DNA from: Archangium primigenium
GTDB lineage: Bacteria > Myxococcota > Myxococcia > Myxococcales > Myxococcaceae
Length of the DNA: 64,000 bases
Reading direction: 5' to 3'
Assembly (NCBI RefSeq): GCF_016904885.1
Contig: NZ_JADWYI010000001.1
Coordinates: 2,666,001-2,730,000 of the forward strand
The position numbers were made by a program, and so were the translations under genes. A model generated the notes under the pieces. It searched no databases, was not told where the DNA came from, and saw only the letters and a program-made list of their open reading frames with translations. Of this stretch, positions 20,697-30,671 are shown in pieces (position 1 is the first letter of the stretch; each line of letters opens with the position of its first letter).

Positions 20697-21622
20697 GAGG
20701 GGGTGGCTCCGAAGCGGTGCGACAAGAGGCCCCAGCGCAGGCCCCGGTCACTGACCCGGCAGCGCTCGAGACCCAGGGCCTTGAGGGACTCCACCAGGAT
20801 GAAGGCCCCGGCGGGGATGACATCCGCGCGCTTGGGCTGCAGCCCGGGCAGCGTCTGGCGCTCGGCCACGGGCTGCCGACTCAGCCGGTCCGCCAGCGCC
20901 TCCAGCTCCGCGAGCGTGAGCTCCCCGCCGTGCACGCGCGCGGCGTCATAGGGCTCGATGGCGTGCTGGACGGTGAAGAGCGTCGTCACCGTGCCGGCGA
21001 TGCCCACCAGCTGGGCTCCGGGCGGGCAGGGCGGCAGCGTGGAGAAGCTCTCGCGCAGGTGGGCCTCCACGCGCGCGCGCTCCTCGGCCGAGGGAGGGTC
21101 CGCGTGGATGAAGCGCTCGGTCATGCGCACCGCGCCCACGTCGTAGCTGTGGCGGAAGACGACCTTGCCCGAGAGGTCCCCGTAGATGAACTCCGTGGAG
21201 CCTCCGCCGATGTCCACCACCACCAGGGGGCCCTTCGCGTCGCGGCCGAAGTCCGCCCACGCCGAGGTGAAGGACAGCTGCGCCTCCAGCTCGCCGGCGA
21301 TGATCTCCACGGTGACGCCGGCCTGGGCGCGGGCGGCCTCGAGGAACTCGGCGCCATTCTGGGCGTCGCGCGCGGCGCTGGTGGCGGACACGGCGATGGC
21401 CTCCGCGCCGAGCGTGCGCGCCTCCTGGGCGAAGTCCTTGAGAACCTGGAGCGTGGCGTCCATGCCCTCGGGGGACAGGCGGCGGCTCTTGTCCACGCCG
21501 CGTCCCAGGCGGGTGATCTCCGCGCGCTCCTGGACGGCGTGGAAGCGGCCGTCGGGTTGACGGTCGGCGACGAGCAGGAGGACCGAGTTGGTCCCCACGT
21601 CGATGGTGGCGTATCGAGGCAT
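20693..21622 (-). CDS. Ppx/GppA family phosphatase
   Basis: 309 residues, near the length of the short exopolyphosphatase-type members. Actin/Hsp70-fold phosphate loops are clear: IDVGTNSVLLLVAD at residues 7-20 and VVDIGGGSTEFI near 139-150, with the catalytic Glu region SATSAARDAQNGAEFL near 104-119. Such enzymes hydrolyse polyphosphate and/or pppGpp, linking phosphate status and stringent response. No C-terminal HD-like domain, so it is the two-domain form. TAAACT lies 8 nt before the ATG on the minus strand. It is 15 nt downstream of the aminotransferase gene. Confidence 0.9.
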
Positions 21623-21637
21623 GGGGGCGCAGTTTAC

Positions 21638-22822
21638 TCAGCGCAGCAGCGCCACCAAAGCTTCCGCGAGCCGTTGGTACTCCGCGTGCGTGTTGTAGAG
21701 CTGGGCGGAGATGCGCACGTGGCGCTGGGGGGCGCGGGGCCAGGGGGTGATCTGCACCTCGATCTGGTGCTCGTCCATGAGCCGGCCGTGCAGGGGATCC
21801 AACCCGAGCGCCGAGGGCTCCGTGGGGAAGCCCGGGGGCAGGGCCACGGTGGCCATGGCGCCCATGAGGTTCTCCGGGCAGCGCGGCGCGCCGCCGAGCT
21901 TCTGGTGCAGCAGCGTCCGCGCGGAGACGGCCAGGGCGTGGTTGCGCGCCATGACCTCGGGCCAGCCGCCGGGCACCAGGCCCCCCACCGTCTGGAGGGC
22001 CGAGGGGATGCACAAGACGGCCGTGGGGTCGTCCGTGCCCGTCCAGTCGAAGTCCAGGCGGAAGCGCGACAGGTCCTCGCGCCGCGAGTTGTAGCCGTGG
22101 CTGATGACGAGGGGGCGGATGCCGGCCTGGAGGTCGCGGCGCACGTAGAGGAAGGCGGCGCCCTTGGGCGCGCACAGCCACTTGTGGCAGTTGCCGGCGT
22201 AGTACGCCACGCCGAGCTCGCGCAGGGACACGGGCACCTGGCCGGGGGCGTGGGCCCCGTCCACGAGCGTCTCCACGCCGCGGTTGCGCAGGTGGCGCAC
22301 GATGGAGGCCAGGGGCATCACGAGCGCCGTCTGGCTGGTGACGTGGTCGATGAGCAGCAGCCGGGTGTTGGGTGTGACCTGGGCGAGCACCGCGTCCACC
22401 ACCGACTGCGCCGAGGGCGTGGGCCAGGGAATCCGGGCCACCACCACCTTCACGCCCCACTGCTGGGCCACGAAGTCCAGGGCGTTGCGCGAGGCGTTGT
22501 ACTCGTGATCCGTGGTGAGCAGCTCGTCACCGGGCGCGAAGCGCAGCGAGCGCAGCACGGTGTTCACGCCCGTGGTGGCGTTGTTGAGGAAGGCCAGGTC
22601 GTCCGGGTTGGCGTCGACGAAGTCCCCGAGCGTCGCGCGGGCGGCCTCGGCGAGCGCGGGCAGCTCGCGGTGCAGGAAGCGCACGGGGTTGGCTTCCAGG
22701 CGCGCGCGCAGCCGGGACTGCTCCTCCAAGACGCGCGTGGGGCAGGCGCCGAAGGAGCCGTGGTTGAGGAAGGTCACCTCGGGATCGAGCGACCAATGGG
22801 CACGCAGGGGGGGGCTGTCCAT
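21638..22822 (-). CDS. Class V PLP aminotransferase, isopenicillin-N-epimerase-like
   Basis: 394 residues. Begins with LNHGSFGACP, the CefD-like signature; the PLP-contact HEYNASRNALDF is near 106-117, Asp188 lies in VDGAHAPGQ and the Schiff-base lysine is Lys214 in GNCHKWLCAPKG. The family includes isopenicillin N epimerases, cysteine desulfurase-like enzymes and kynureninase-like proteins. There is no beta-lactam cluster here, so that exact reaction is doubtful. TAGACT is 9 nt before the ATG on the minus strand, suggesting its own leaderless transcript even though it follows tolB on the same strand. Confidence 0.88.
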   Translation of the reverse strand: MDSPPLRAHWSLDPEVTFLNHGSFGACPTRVLEEQSRLRARLEANPVRFLHRELPALAEAARATLGDFVDANPDDLAFLNNATTGVNTVLRSLRFAPGDELLTTDHEYNASRNALDFVAQQWGVKVVVARIPWPTPSAQSVVDAVLAQVTPNTRLLLIDHVTSQTALVMPLASIVRHLRNRGVETLVDGAHAPGQVPVSLRELGVAYYAGNCHKWLCAPKGAAFLYVRRDLQAGIRPLVISHGYNSRREDLSRFRLDFDWTGTDDPTAVLCIPSALQTVGGLVPGGWPEVMARNHALAVSARTLLHQKLGGAPRCPENLMGAMATVALPPGFPTEPSALGLDPLHGRLMDEHQIEVQITPWPRAPQRHVRISAQLYNTHAEYQRLAEALVALLR

Positions 22823-22877
22823 GGTCCCCCGAGTCTAGCCCGTCCCCCCGGGCGCTCCCAGGGGGAAGCAGGTGGGT

Positions 22878-24160
<1,283 letters not shown>

Positions 24161-24164
<4 letters not shown>

Positions 24165-24937
24165 GGACTGAACTCCAGGACGATGCCGCTCTTTTGCAGC
24201 GTGTCCCGCAGGTGGGTGGGAGGAGGGGAGAAGGGCGAGGCCTTGGTCACCGCGGAGAGAACGGCGGAGTCGAACAGGGTATTGCCGCTGGCCTTCGCCA
24301 GGCGCGCCTCGATGACCTCGCCGGTGCGGCTCAGGCGCATGGCGACCTGGGCCTTGAGGTACAGGCGCTCGGACTCGGGGATGGTGTCCGCCACGTTGTA
24401 GTGGCGGCGCACCTGGGAGGACAGCAGGCCGAAGTAGCGCTCGCCCTCGGCCTTGGCGGCGTCGCCGTTGGGGTCGCCGTCCTCGGCGCCTTCCGGGTCC
24501 TCCTGGGCCTTGGTGGGCTTGGCGAACTTGTCGAAGGCCCCGAAGAGCCGGTCGCGCCGGTTCTCGCCCTTGCTCTCACCCGGGGACGGGGTGGGCTTGG
24601 GGGCGGGCTCGGGCTTGAGGCCGGGCACGGGCACGGCGACCTTGGGCGGCTCGGGCGGGGGCGGCGTGGGCGAGGGCGGGGCGTCCACCTTCTTGGGGGG
24701 AGGCGGGGGCGGCTGCTCCTTGCGCGGCAGGAGCTTCTCGTCGCGGGGCTTGCCCTGGCGCACCAGCGTGGCGCGGATGGGCGTGGGCTCCACGCGCAGG
24801 GCCGGCGCCTGGAAGAAGGTGTTGTAGAGGACCACGGCCAGGAGCACCGCGGCGTGGCCCACCACGGACACCGTGAGGAAGCGCCCCAGGGGCGAGGGCC
24901 GGGACTGGAGCAGGCTCTGTCGGGCGGCGGGGTGCAT
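24161..24937 (-). CDS. tolA: TolA/TonB-like energy transducer
   Basis: 258 residues. One N-terminal membrane anchor (about 20-42, FLTVSVVGHAAVLLAVVLYN), a Pro-rich periplasm-spanning region with runs of Pro and Lys (about 75-125), and a C-terminal TonB-type domain (about 170-258: LSSQVRRHYNVADTIPE, then VIEARLAKASGNTLFDSAVL). It should transmit proton-motive force from TolQ-TolR to TolB and outer-membrane partners. The C-terminal domain is TonB-like rather than the classical enterobacterial TolA-III, but the place in a tolQ-tolR-tolA-tolB operon points to TolA. It starts 3 nt after the tolR stop. Confidence 0.88.
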
Positions 24938-24940
24938 GGG

Positions 24941-25402
24941 CTAGCGCCGGGACTCCTTCTTGCCCTTGGTCGCGGGCGCCCGGGTGGCGCTCGTGGGGTC
25001 GGTGATCATGCCCACGTTGGTGATGCCGGCGCGCTGGGCGGCGGCCATCACGTCCACCACCACGCCGTAGGGCACGTCCCGGTCCGCGTGCAGGTAGAGC
25101 TCCTTGTCCGCCTGGGCCTTGGCGTTGCTCGCGAGCTTCGTCTCCAGCTCCTCCACGGGCACCTCCGCCTCACCGATGAACACGCGCTTCTGCGCGTCGA
25201 TGGACAGCACCAGCTTCTTGTCCGAGGCCTCCACGGCCGCCGCGCGCGCCTCGGGCAGGTTCACCTTCACGCCCTGCTGGATGAGGGGCGCGGTCACCAT
25301 GAAGATGATGAGCAGCACCAGCATCACGTCCACCATGGGCGTGACGTTGATCTCGCTCATGGTGACGCGGCCGCTTCCGCCTCGATTCGAGCCCATGCCC
25401 AT
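24941..25402 (-). CDS. tolR: ExbD/TolR biopolymer transport protein
   Basis: 153 residues. Single membrane helix carrying the essential Asp in MVDVMLVLLIIFMV (about residues 23-36), followed by a periplasmic domain with LHADRDVPYGVVVDVMAAAQ, the ExbD/TolR signature. Forms the proton channel and motor with TolQ. The C-terminal tail (after residue 130) is basic and Thr/Arg-rich, an extension beyond most TolRs. Twelve nt separate it from tolQ. Confidence 0.93.
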   Translation of the reverse strand: MGMGSNRGGSGRVTMSEINVTPMVDVMLVLLIIFMVTAPLIQQGVKVNLPEARAAAVEASDKKLVLSIDAQKRVFIGEAEVPVEELETKLASNAKAQADKELYLHADRDVPYGVVVDVMAAAQRAGITNVGMITDPTSATRAPATKGKKESRR

Positions 25403-25414
25403 GGCGCCGTGCCC

Positions 25415-26125
25415 TCAGCGGAAGAAGTGCCGCTTGACGATGTTGAGGAAGTCCGCGGAGAAGTTGGCCATCTCCGTGTCGAACACCTTGATGCGGCTGA
25501 TGAACGCGTTGTAGGCGACCACCGCGGGGATGGCGGCGAACAGGCCCGCGGCGGTGGCGAACAGGGCGTTGCCCACCGGGGCGGCCACCGTGGCGAGCGT
25601 GGCGTTGCCCTGCTCGGCGATGGCGTTGAAGGCGTTGAGGATGCCGATGACCGTGCCGAACAGGCCCACGAAGGGCGAGGCCGAGCCCACCGTGCCCAGG
25701 AAGGACACGCGCGCCTCCAGCTCCGTGAGCTGGTTGGTCGAGGCGCGGTTGAGCGCCCGCTCCACGTTCTCGATGCCCCCGAGCCGCTCGGCCATGGCGC
25801 CCTCGGCGCCCTCCTTCGTCTGGGCGAGCTTGCTCAGCTCCTCATAGCCCGCGCAGAACACCTTGGAGAGTGGCGAGCCGTCCATCTTCTGGGCGTCCTG
25901 GTAGATGCTCTCCAGGCGCGAGGCCTTCCAGAAGGAGTCGAGGAACGCGAGCGACTGGCTGCGCGCGCGCGACAACTGGGTGGCCTTGAGCGCGATGAGC
26001 GCCCAGGACGCCACGGACACCACCATCAGCAGCGCCAGCACGCCCAGCTCCAGCAGCGAGGCGTCCCGGAGGATCTGCACGTAGTTCATGGCGCCGAGCG
26101 CCAGGGGGAAGCGGGGCATCAACAT
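25415..26125 (-). CDS. tolQ: ExbB/TolQ proton-channel protein
   Basis: 236 residues with three membrane helices: about 20-42, 140-162 and 175-197. The MotA/ExbB core GTVGSASPFVGLFGTVIGILNAF and the following GNALFATAAGLFAAIPAVVAYN are present. It forms the pentameric inner-membrane motor with TolR. The first ATG at 26125 is used; an ATG at 26089 (MNYVQIL) would also give a normal TolQ N-terminus and neither has a clear Shine-Dalgarno. First gene of the minus-strand tolQ-tolR-tolA-tolB block; the 170-nt gap 26126-26295 to the divergent lipoprotein gene must hold the operon promoter, though I see no convincing -35/-10 pair. Confidence 0.93.
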   Translation of the reverse strand: MLMPRFPLALGAMNYVQILRDASLLELGVLALLMVVSVASWALIALKATQLSRARSQSLAFLDSFWKASRLESIYQDAQKMDGSPLSKVFCAGYEELSKLAQTKEGAEGAMAERLGGIENVERALNRASTNQLTELEARVSFLGTVGSASPFVGLFGTVIGILNAFNAIAEQGNATLATVAAPVGNALFATAAGLFAAIPAVVAYNAFISRIKVFDTEMANFSADFLNIVKRHFFR

Positions 26126-26295
26126 GGGGTGCAGGCCGTAACATCACGTTCAGGGGTGGTCAAACCAAAGGCCAGGACGGGAGGGGGGCGATCTCGCTTG
26201 AGATGAAACAGTGAATAATTCCCGCCCAGGGGCGTCCGGGTGGGTGTGACGGGCCGCTCGCCCGCTTCCCCTTCTCCCCACTTCGAGGGCGCTTC

Positions 26296-27384
26296 ATGAA
26301 CGCCAGACTGCTCACCGCATTCCTCTGCATCGCCATGGCCGGCTCGGGCTGCATCATCGTCGACGAGGAGGGAGGCGGCGGGGGACGCCCCAGTGGCCCC
26401 TGCTGCACGTCGGAGCCCACCCAGCCCACGCCCCAGCCCCAGACCAAGAGCGACATCACGTTCCTGTGGACGTTCGCCAACGTGGGGGCCGGCCGGTGCG
26501 AGGACGTTCCCGACGTCAAGAGCATCCGCATCACCATCCCGGGCGAGAAGCTGCACAACGGGGGCATCTACCCCTGCAAGACCGAGGGCACCGACGGCAT
26601 CGTGCTGCACGACTTCGTCGCGGGCTCCTACGCCTACACGCTCGAGGCCCTCAGCTACGGCGACAAGGTCCTCTACGAGGCCAGTGGCAAGGTCCAGGTC
26701 AACGGCAACGTCCGGGAGACCGTCAACCTGACGCCCCGGGGCAGCCCGTCCTCCTTCGCCTACCTCTCCTGGACGTTCGAGGAGAACACCAGCAGCAACA
26801 ACCCGGACTGCAACCAGGCTGGTGACACGCACGTGGACGTGCGCATCGACGGGGGCCCGTGGACGCGCTACGTGTGCGAGAAGGGCCTCGGCAACAACCA
26901 GGTGTCCTCCATCTACCTGCAGCCCGGTGACCACATCGTGGAGTTCGTGGGCGTGCGCGTGGCCTCCGGTGCCGAGTCCATCTACTACTACCGCAAGGGC
27001 GCGCTGAAGACGCAGGCCGGCAGCCCCATCGTCTCCTCCTACAAGCTCTTGGCGGTGGGCGGCATGTCCCTGCGCTGGGAGCTGCTCGACGGCACCGCGG
27101 CCAAGACGTGCGCCCAGTCGGGGGTGACCTCGATGCGCATCAACATGCAGAACCTGGCCACCAAGGAGCTCGTCTACGGCAATGACGGCGACGCCCAGCG
27201 CTGCGACGGGGCGCCCATCCTCTACCCCTTCCTGCGGCCGGGGGACTACCGGGTGTACGTGCGCGGCCTGAACGGCACGCAGGTGACCTACACCAACGAG
27301 AGCGACGCGCCGGTGCTGACGGTGAAGGCCTTCGTGCAGAAGAAGGACACGGACGCCGTCACCCTCGAGGCCCGGCGCAAGTAG
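26296..27384 (+). CDS. Hypothetical lipoprotein
   Basis: 362 residues. A type II signal peptide ends in the lipobox SGC (Cys19, AMAGSGC), followed by Ile-Ile-Val-Asp and an acidic, Gly-rich linker, so it should be lipid-anchored in the envelope. The body is beta-rich with three similar segments, each beginning with a phrase like ITFLWTFANVGAGRCEDVP, AYLSWTFEENTSSNNPDCN and MSLRWELLDGTAAKTCAQ, which suggests three internal repeats of an Ig- or PEGA-like module with paired cysteines. I do not recognise a named family. It is divergent from tolQ. Confidence 0.8.
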   Translation: MNARLLTAFLCIAMAGSGCIIVDEEGGGGGRPSGPCCTSEPTQPTPQPQTKSDITFLWTFANVGAGRCEDVPDVKSIRITIPGEKLHNGGIYPCKTEGTDGIVLHDFVAGSYAYTLEALSYGDKVLYEASGKVQVNGNVRETVNLTPRGSPSSFAYLSWTFEENTSSNNPDCNQAGDTHVDVRIDGGPWTRYVCEKGLGNNQVSSIYLQPGDHIVEFVGVRVASGAESIYYYRKGALKTQAGSPIVSSYKLLAVGGMSLRWELLDGTAAKTCAQSGVTSMRINMQNLATKELVYGNDGDAQRCDGAPILYPFLRPGDYRVYVRGLNGTQVTYTNESDAPVLTVKAFVQKKDTDAVTLEARRK

Positions 27385-27508
27385 TCGGGCGCCCCCTCAC
27401 ACGGGGCGGGCCGTGGGACCGGAGGGCCGGGGCACATGCCTCGGCCCTTCGCCGTTGCGGGGGCCCAAGGACTTGGGGCTGGCATCATTCGTGATAGAGC
27501 CCTCCGCC

Positions 27509-28327
27509 ATGCGGTCCGCGAGCCACAGTCCCATCGGCGTGTTCGACTCGGGCGTTGGAGGTCTCACCGTCCTCAAGTCGCTGCTGTCCCACCTTCCCCA
27601 CGAGAGCACGCTCTACCTGGGGGACACGGCGCGGGTGCCCTACGGCACCAAGTCGGGCGAGGTGGTGACGCGCTACTCGCTCAAGAACGCGTCCTTCCTC
27701 ATGGAGCGGGGCATCAAGCTCCTGGTGGTGGCGTGCAACACCGCCTCGGCGGTGGCGCTGCCGGCGCTCGCGGCGGCGCTGCCCATTCCGGTGCTGGGCG
27801 TCATCGCCCCCGGGGCGGCCGCCGCGCTGCGGCAGTCGCGGGGCGGCCAGGTGGGCGTCATCGGCACCCCGGGCACCATCCGCTCGGGGGCCTACCAGCG
27901 CGAACTGGAGGCGGCGGCGGGGCCGGGTGGGGTGCGGGTGAAGGCGCGGGCCTGTCCGCTCTTCGTGCCCCTGGCGGAGGAGGGGTGGCTCGCCGGAGAC
28001 GTGCCGCGGCTGGTGGCCCGCGAGTACCTCGCCGACTTCGTCCAGGAGGGGGTGGACACCCTGGTGCTCGGCTGCACCCACTACCCGCTGCTCAAGGACA
28101 TCATCGCCGAGGTCGTCGGGCCGGGGGTGGCCCTGGTGGACTCGGCGGAGGCCACCGTGCACGTGGTGGCCCGGCTCCTCGCGGAGCGGGGGCTGCTGGC
28201 GCCAGCGGGTGGGACACCTACCCACCATGCCTTCGTCACGGACGTGCCGGAGCGCTTCGTGGAGGTGGGGGCGCGCTTCCTCGGTCGCCCCATCGCCTCG
28301 GCCGAGCAGGTGGACCTGTCCTTCTAG
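27509..28327 (+). CDS. murI: Glutamate racemase
   Basis: 272 residues, normal length. IGVFDSGVGGLTVL at residues 8-21 carries the first catalytic region, VACNTASAVALPAL near 73-86 has the first catalytic Cys, and TLVLGCTHYPLLKDI near 184-198 the second. It converts L- to D-glutamate for peptidoglycan precursors in the cytoplasm. The ATG at 27509 gives the canonical N-terminus; TAGAGC is 8 nt upstream and no good Shine-Dalgarno is visible. It stands alone, convergent with the desaturase gene. Confidence 0.95.
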   Translation: MRSASHSPIGVFDSGVGGLTVLKSLLSHLPHESTLYLGDTARVPYGTKSGEVVTRYSLKNASFLMERGIKLLVVACNTASAVALPALAAALPIPVLGVIAPGAAAALRQSRGGQVGVIGTPGTIRSGAYQRELEAAAGPGGVRVKARACPLFVPLAEEGWLAGDVPRLVAREYLADFVQEGVDTLVLGCTHYPLLKDIIAEVVGPGVALVDSAEATVHVVARLLAERGLLAPAGGTPTHHAFVTDVPERFVEVGARFLGRPIASAEQVDLSF

Positions 28328-28352
28328 GTCCGCCCGCTCCAGGCCGGAGCAC

Positions 28353-29171
28353 TCAGGCGGCGCGCACGGGAGTGGAGGGCGCCGCCGGGGCGTCCTCGCC
28401 GGACGGCTCGGTGCGCTCCTGGGTGTGGAGGATCTCCAGGGCGGCCTCGGTGCCGATGTCGTCCTGCCGCGGCAGCTGGCCCGTCACCCGGGTGATGAGG
28501 CGCTCCATGCCGGAGAAGAAGCCGATGAGGGCCAGCGGCTTGTTCATCCACCCCACGGTGATGCAGTAGTACTTGTCGTAGGGCGACGTGTGGTGCACGC
28601 GGTGGTGGTCCGGCGGCAGGATGAGGTGCACGCGCTGCAGGAAGCCGATGAGCGCGGGCGGCTTGTCCGTGTGGGACCACTTGTGGAACTGGTTGGTCGC
28701 CATCACCCAGAAGATCATGGCCCCCAGGAAGGTGGAGAGGAACACCCAGGTGGTGCTCGAATGGGGGACGAGCAGCGCCAGCAGGGCCACGGGCAGGGAC
28801 ACCAGGCAGTTGTTGCCGTTGGTCTCCACGAAGTCGTGGCGGGTGATGGCCTTCTCGTCCACGTGGTGCTCGCGGAAGGGGCGGATGAAGGCCGCGCCGA
28901 GCACCGGCATGCGCGTGGAGCCCCAGGTGTCCCCCATCCAGTGCACGACGCCGGAGACGAAGTCGGCGGCCAGGTAGCCGAGGATGACCGCCCCCAGGAC
29001 CAGCCAGGGACCCACATGGGGGTTGCCCCACAGCCTCCAGACCAGACCGGCCTCCAGGCCCGTGAAGGCGAGGATGCTGGTGATCTCCATGGCTCGGATG
29101 GCGGGCGAGTAGCCCCGCGCCAGCTCCTTGGCGTCCTGCTGGCGCACCTGGTTCTTGAGTTCGGTCGTCAT
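28353..29171 (-). CDS. carF: CarF/PEDS1-type plasmanylethanolamine desaturase (Kua domain)
   Basis: 272 residues, similar to CarF of Myxococcus xanthus (~281). Membrane helices at about 32-52, 58-78 and 125-160. The Kua/TMEM189 histidine signature is complete: DFVSGVVHWMGDTWG, REHHVDEKAITRHDF, NQFHKWSHTD and PPDHHRVHHTSPYDKYYCITVGWMN. This di-iron membrane enzyme introduces the vinyl-ether bond of plasmalogens; in M. xanthus it is needed for singlet-oxygen signalling that triggers carotenoid synthesis. The ATG at 29171 is chosen because the preceding in-frame residues are not conserved-looking. There are no carotenoid or lipid-ether genes next to it. Function is inferred from strong motif identity. 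Confidence 0.92.
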   Translation of the reverse strand: MTTELKNQVRQQDAKELARGYSPAIRAMEITSILAFTGLEAGLVWRLWGNPHVGPWLVLGAVILGYLAADFVSGVVHWMGDTWGSTRMPVLGAAFIRPFREHHVDEKAITRHDFVETNGNNCLVSLPVALLALLVPHSSTTWVFLSTFLGAMIFWVMATNQFHKWSHTDKPPALIGFLQRVHLILPPDHHRVHHTSPYDKYYCITVGWMNKPLALIGFFSGMERLITRVTGQLPRQDDIGTEAALEILHTQERTEPSGEDAPAAPSTPVRAA

Positions 29172-29345
29172 CGTATTCGTCCGTCCGCGCCCTGGGGAAT
29201 GTCCAGCGGGAAGTCCCGCCGAAAAGGGTACGGAGTCTAACCGCAAGCGGATTCAGGTGCTTTTTTCTTCTGGTGGACTCTTGCCCGCCCGCTCCTCCCC
29301 CAGGGTGGGTTTCGGGCCAGAGTGACGTTCATTCCGACGCGTTTC

Positions 29346-29374
29346 TTGTTTCGCCCCCGCCCCGCTGGTACGGT
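29346..29374 (+). promoter_or_regulatory. Candidate promoter for the 29389 gene and ftsEX operon
   Basis: TTGTTT at 29346-29351 and TACGGT at 29369-29374 with exactly 17-nt spacing, 14 nt before the ATG at 29389. The -10 is preceded by TGG, an extended -10-like feature. It lies in the 217-nt gap between the divergent carF and the 29389 gene; on the opposite strand TAGACT about 60 nt upstream of the carF start is a possible -10. Confidence 0.45.
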
Positions 29375-29388
29375 CCCGGGCCTCGGGC

Positions 29389-29934
29389 ATGGCGAAAACC
29401 TTCGAAAAAGCCGTCACCGGCTTCAATCACAACATCAAGTACAAGGGCCGGGTGTATCACGTCCAGACCGAGGACTCGGGCGTCAACAACCCCCACATCA
29501 TCACCCACCTGTTCGTGGGGGGGAACATCCTCGCGTCGAAGAAGACGTCCTACGCGGACATCCTCAACGCGGAGAGCCTGTCCGAGGTCGTGCGCGAGTT
29601 GATGGAGGAGCAGCATAAGGAAATGCTGCGCAACCTCATCAACGGCGTCTACGACGGGTACGAGACGGGCGTGCGGCACTACCAGCCCGGCCAGCTCGGC
29701 TCCTCCGAGGACGCCCAGCCGGCGCGTCCCGTCCCGGTGCCCAAGGCGCCGGTACCCGCCGCCGCTCCCGCCTCCCACCTGCCCCCCGAGGTCGCCGCCG
29801 CGCGCGCCATGAAGGTGCAGCCGAAGATCAACGAGGTGGGGGTGGAGACGCTGTTCGGAGAGGATCTCATCTCCGAGAAGAGCCTGGACGAGGTCATCCT
29901 CAGCTACCTGGCGGGCGAGGACAACAACCAGTAA
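29389..29934 (+). CDS. Conserved hypothetical protein upstream of ftsEX
   Basis: 181 residues, soluble. The N-terminal 90 residues look like a compact conserved domain (FNHNIKYKGRVYHVQTEDSG, then ITHLFVGGNILASKKTSY); then a Pro/Ala linker (~105-130) and a short C-terminal helical region ending EVILSYLAGEDNN. I do not recognise a named family. The gene starts close to its promoter and is only 41 nt upstream of ftsE on the same strand, so a link to cell division or envelope growth is a fair guess from context alone. Confidence 0.78.
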   Translation: MAKTFEKAVTGFNHNIKYKGRVYHVQTEDSGVNNPHIITHLFVGGNILASKKTSYADILNAESLSEVVRELMEEQHKEMLRNLINGVYDGYETGVRHYQPGQLGSSEDAQPARPVPVPKAPVPAAAPASHLPPEVAAARAMKVQPKINEVGVETLFGEDLISEKSLDEVILSYLAGEDNNQ

Positions 29935-29975
29935 CTCCACACGTGGCGCGAGCGGTGCCATGATCGGGCCCGCCG

Positions 29976-30671
29976 ATGATCCAGATGTTCCACGTGTACA
30001 AGTCGTACCCGGGCGATCCCCCCGTCCTCTCCGACATCAACCTGCATGTGCAGAAGGGCGAGTTCGTCTTCCTGACCGGGCCCTCGGGCGCGGGCAAGAC
30101 GACGCTGCTCAAGCTCATCTTCTGCGCGGAGAACGCCACCAAGGGGCAGATCCTCGTGGGCGGGCGCAACATCGCACGCATCCGCGAGTCGGCCGTGCCC
30201 TACCTGCGGCGCAACATCGGGGTGGTGTTCCAGGACTTCAAGCTCCTGCCGCACCGCACGGTCGAGGACAACGTGGCCTTCACGCTGGAGGTGCTGGGCG
30301 TGCCCCGCGCCGAGGCGCGCGAGCGCGTGCACCGCATGCTCAAGCTCGTGGGCCTGCAGCACAAGGCGGGCGCGCTGCCGCTCAAGCTCTCCGGTGGTGA
30401 GCAGCAGCGCGTCGTCATCGCCCGCGCGCTCGTCAACGATCCCACCATCCTCCTGGCCGACGAGCCCACGGGCAACCTGGACCCCGCGCTCACCGTGGAG
30501 ATCATGGACCTGCTCATGGCGGTGAACGTGCGGGGCACCACGGTGATGGTGGCCACGCACGACACCGGGCTCATCACCCGCTACCAGAAGCGCACCTTGC
30601 GGCTGGAGAACGGGTTCGTCGTGTCCGACGAGGACGGGGTGAAGGCCGCGCGGCGGGTGTCGGCCGGATGA
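29976..30671 (+). CDS. ftsE: Cell-division ABC ATPase FtsE
   Basis: 231 residues. ABC ATPase with Walker A GPSGAGKTTLLK at about 36-47, signature LSGGEQQRV near 139-147 and Walker B ILLADEPTGNLD near 160-171. YKSYPGDPPVLSDINLHVQKG is typical of FtsE. Together with FtsX it forms an inner-membrane complex that, driven by ATP, switches on periplasmic peptidoglycan hydrolysis via EnvC. Its stop overlaps the ftsX start by 4 nt. Confidence 0.95.
   Translation: MIQMFHVYKSYPGDPPVLSDINLHVQKGEFVFLTGPSGAGKTTLLKLIFCAENATKGQILVGGRNIARIRESAVPYLRRNIGVVFQDFKLLPHRTVEDNVAFTLEVLGVPRAEARERVHRMLKLVGLQHKAGALPLKLSGGEQQRVVIARALVNDPTILLADEPTGNLDPALTVEIMDLLMAVNVRGTTVMVATHDTGLITRYQKRTLRLENGFVVSDEDGVKAARRVSAG

Noticed and set aside
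21638-22822. Isopenicillin N epimerase of a beta-lactam cluster
   Set aside because: The sequence is CefD-like, but no NRPS, IPNS or transporter genes are near; only the family name is justified.
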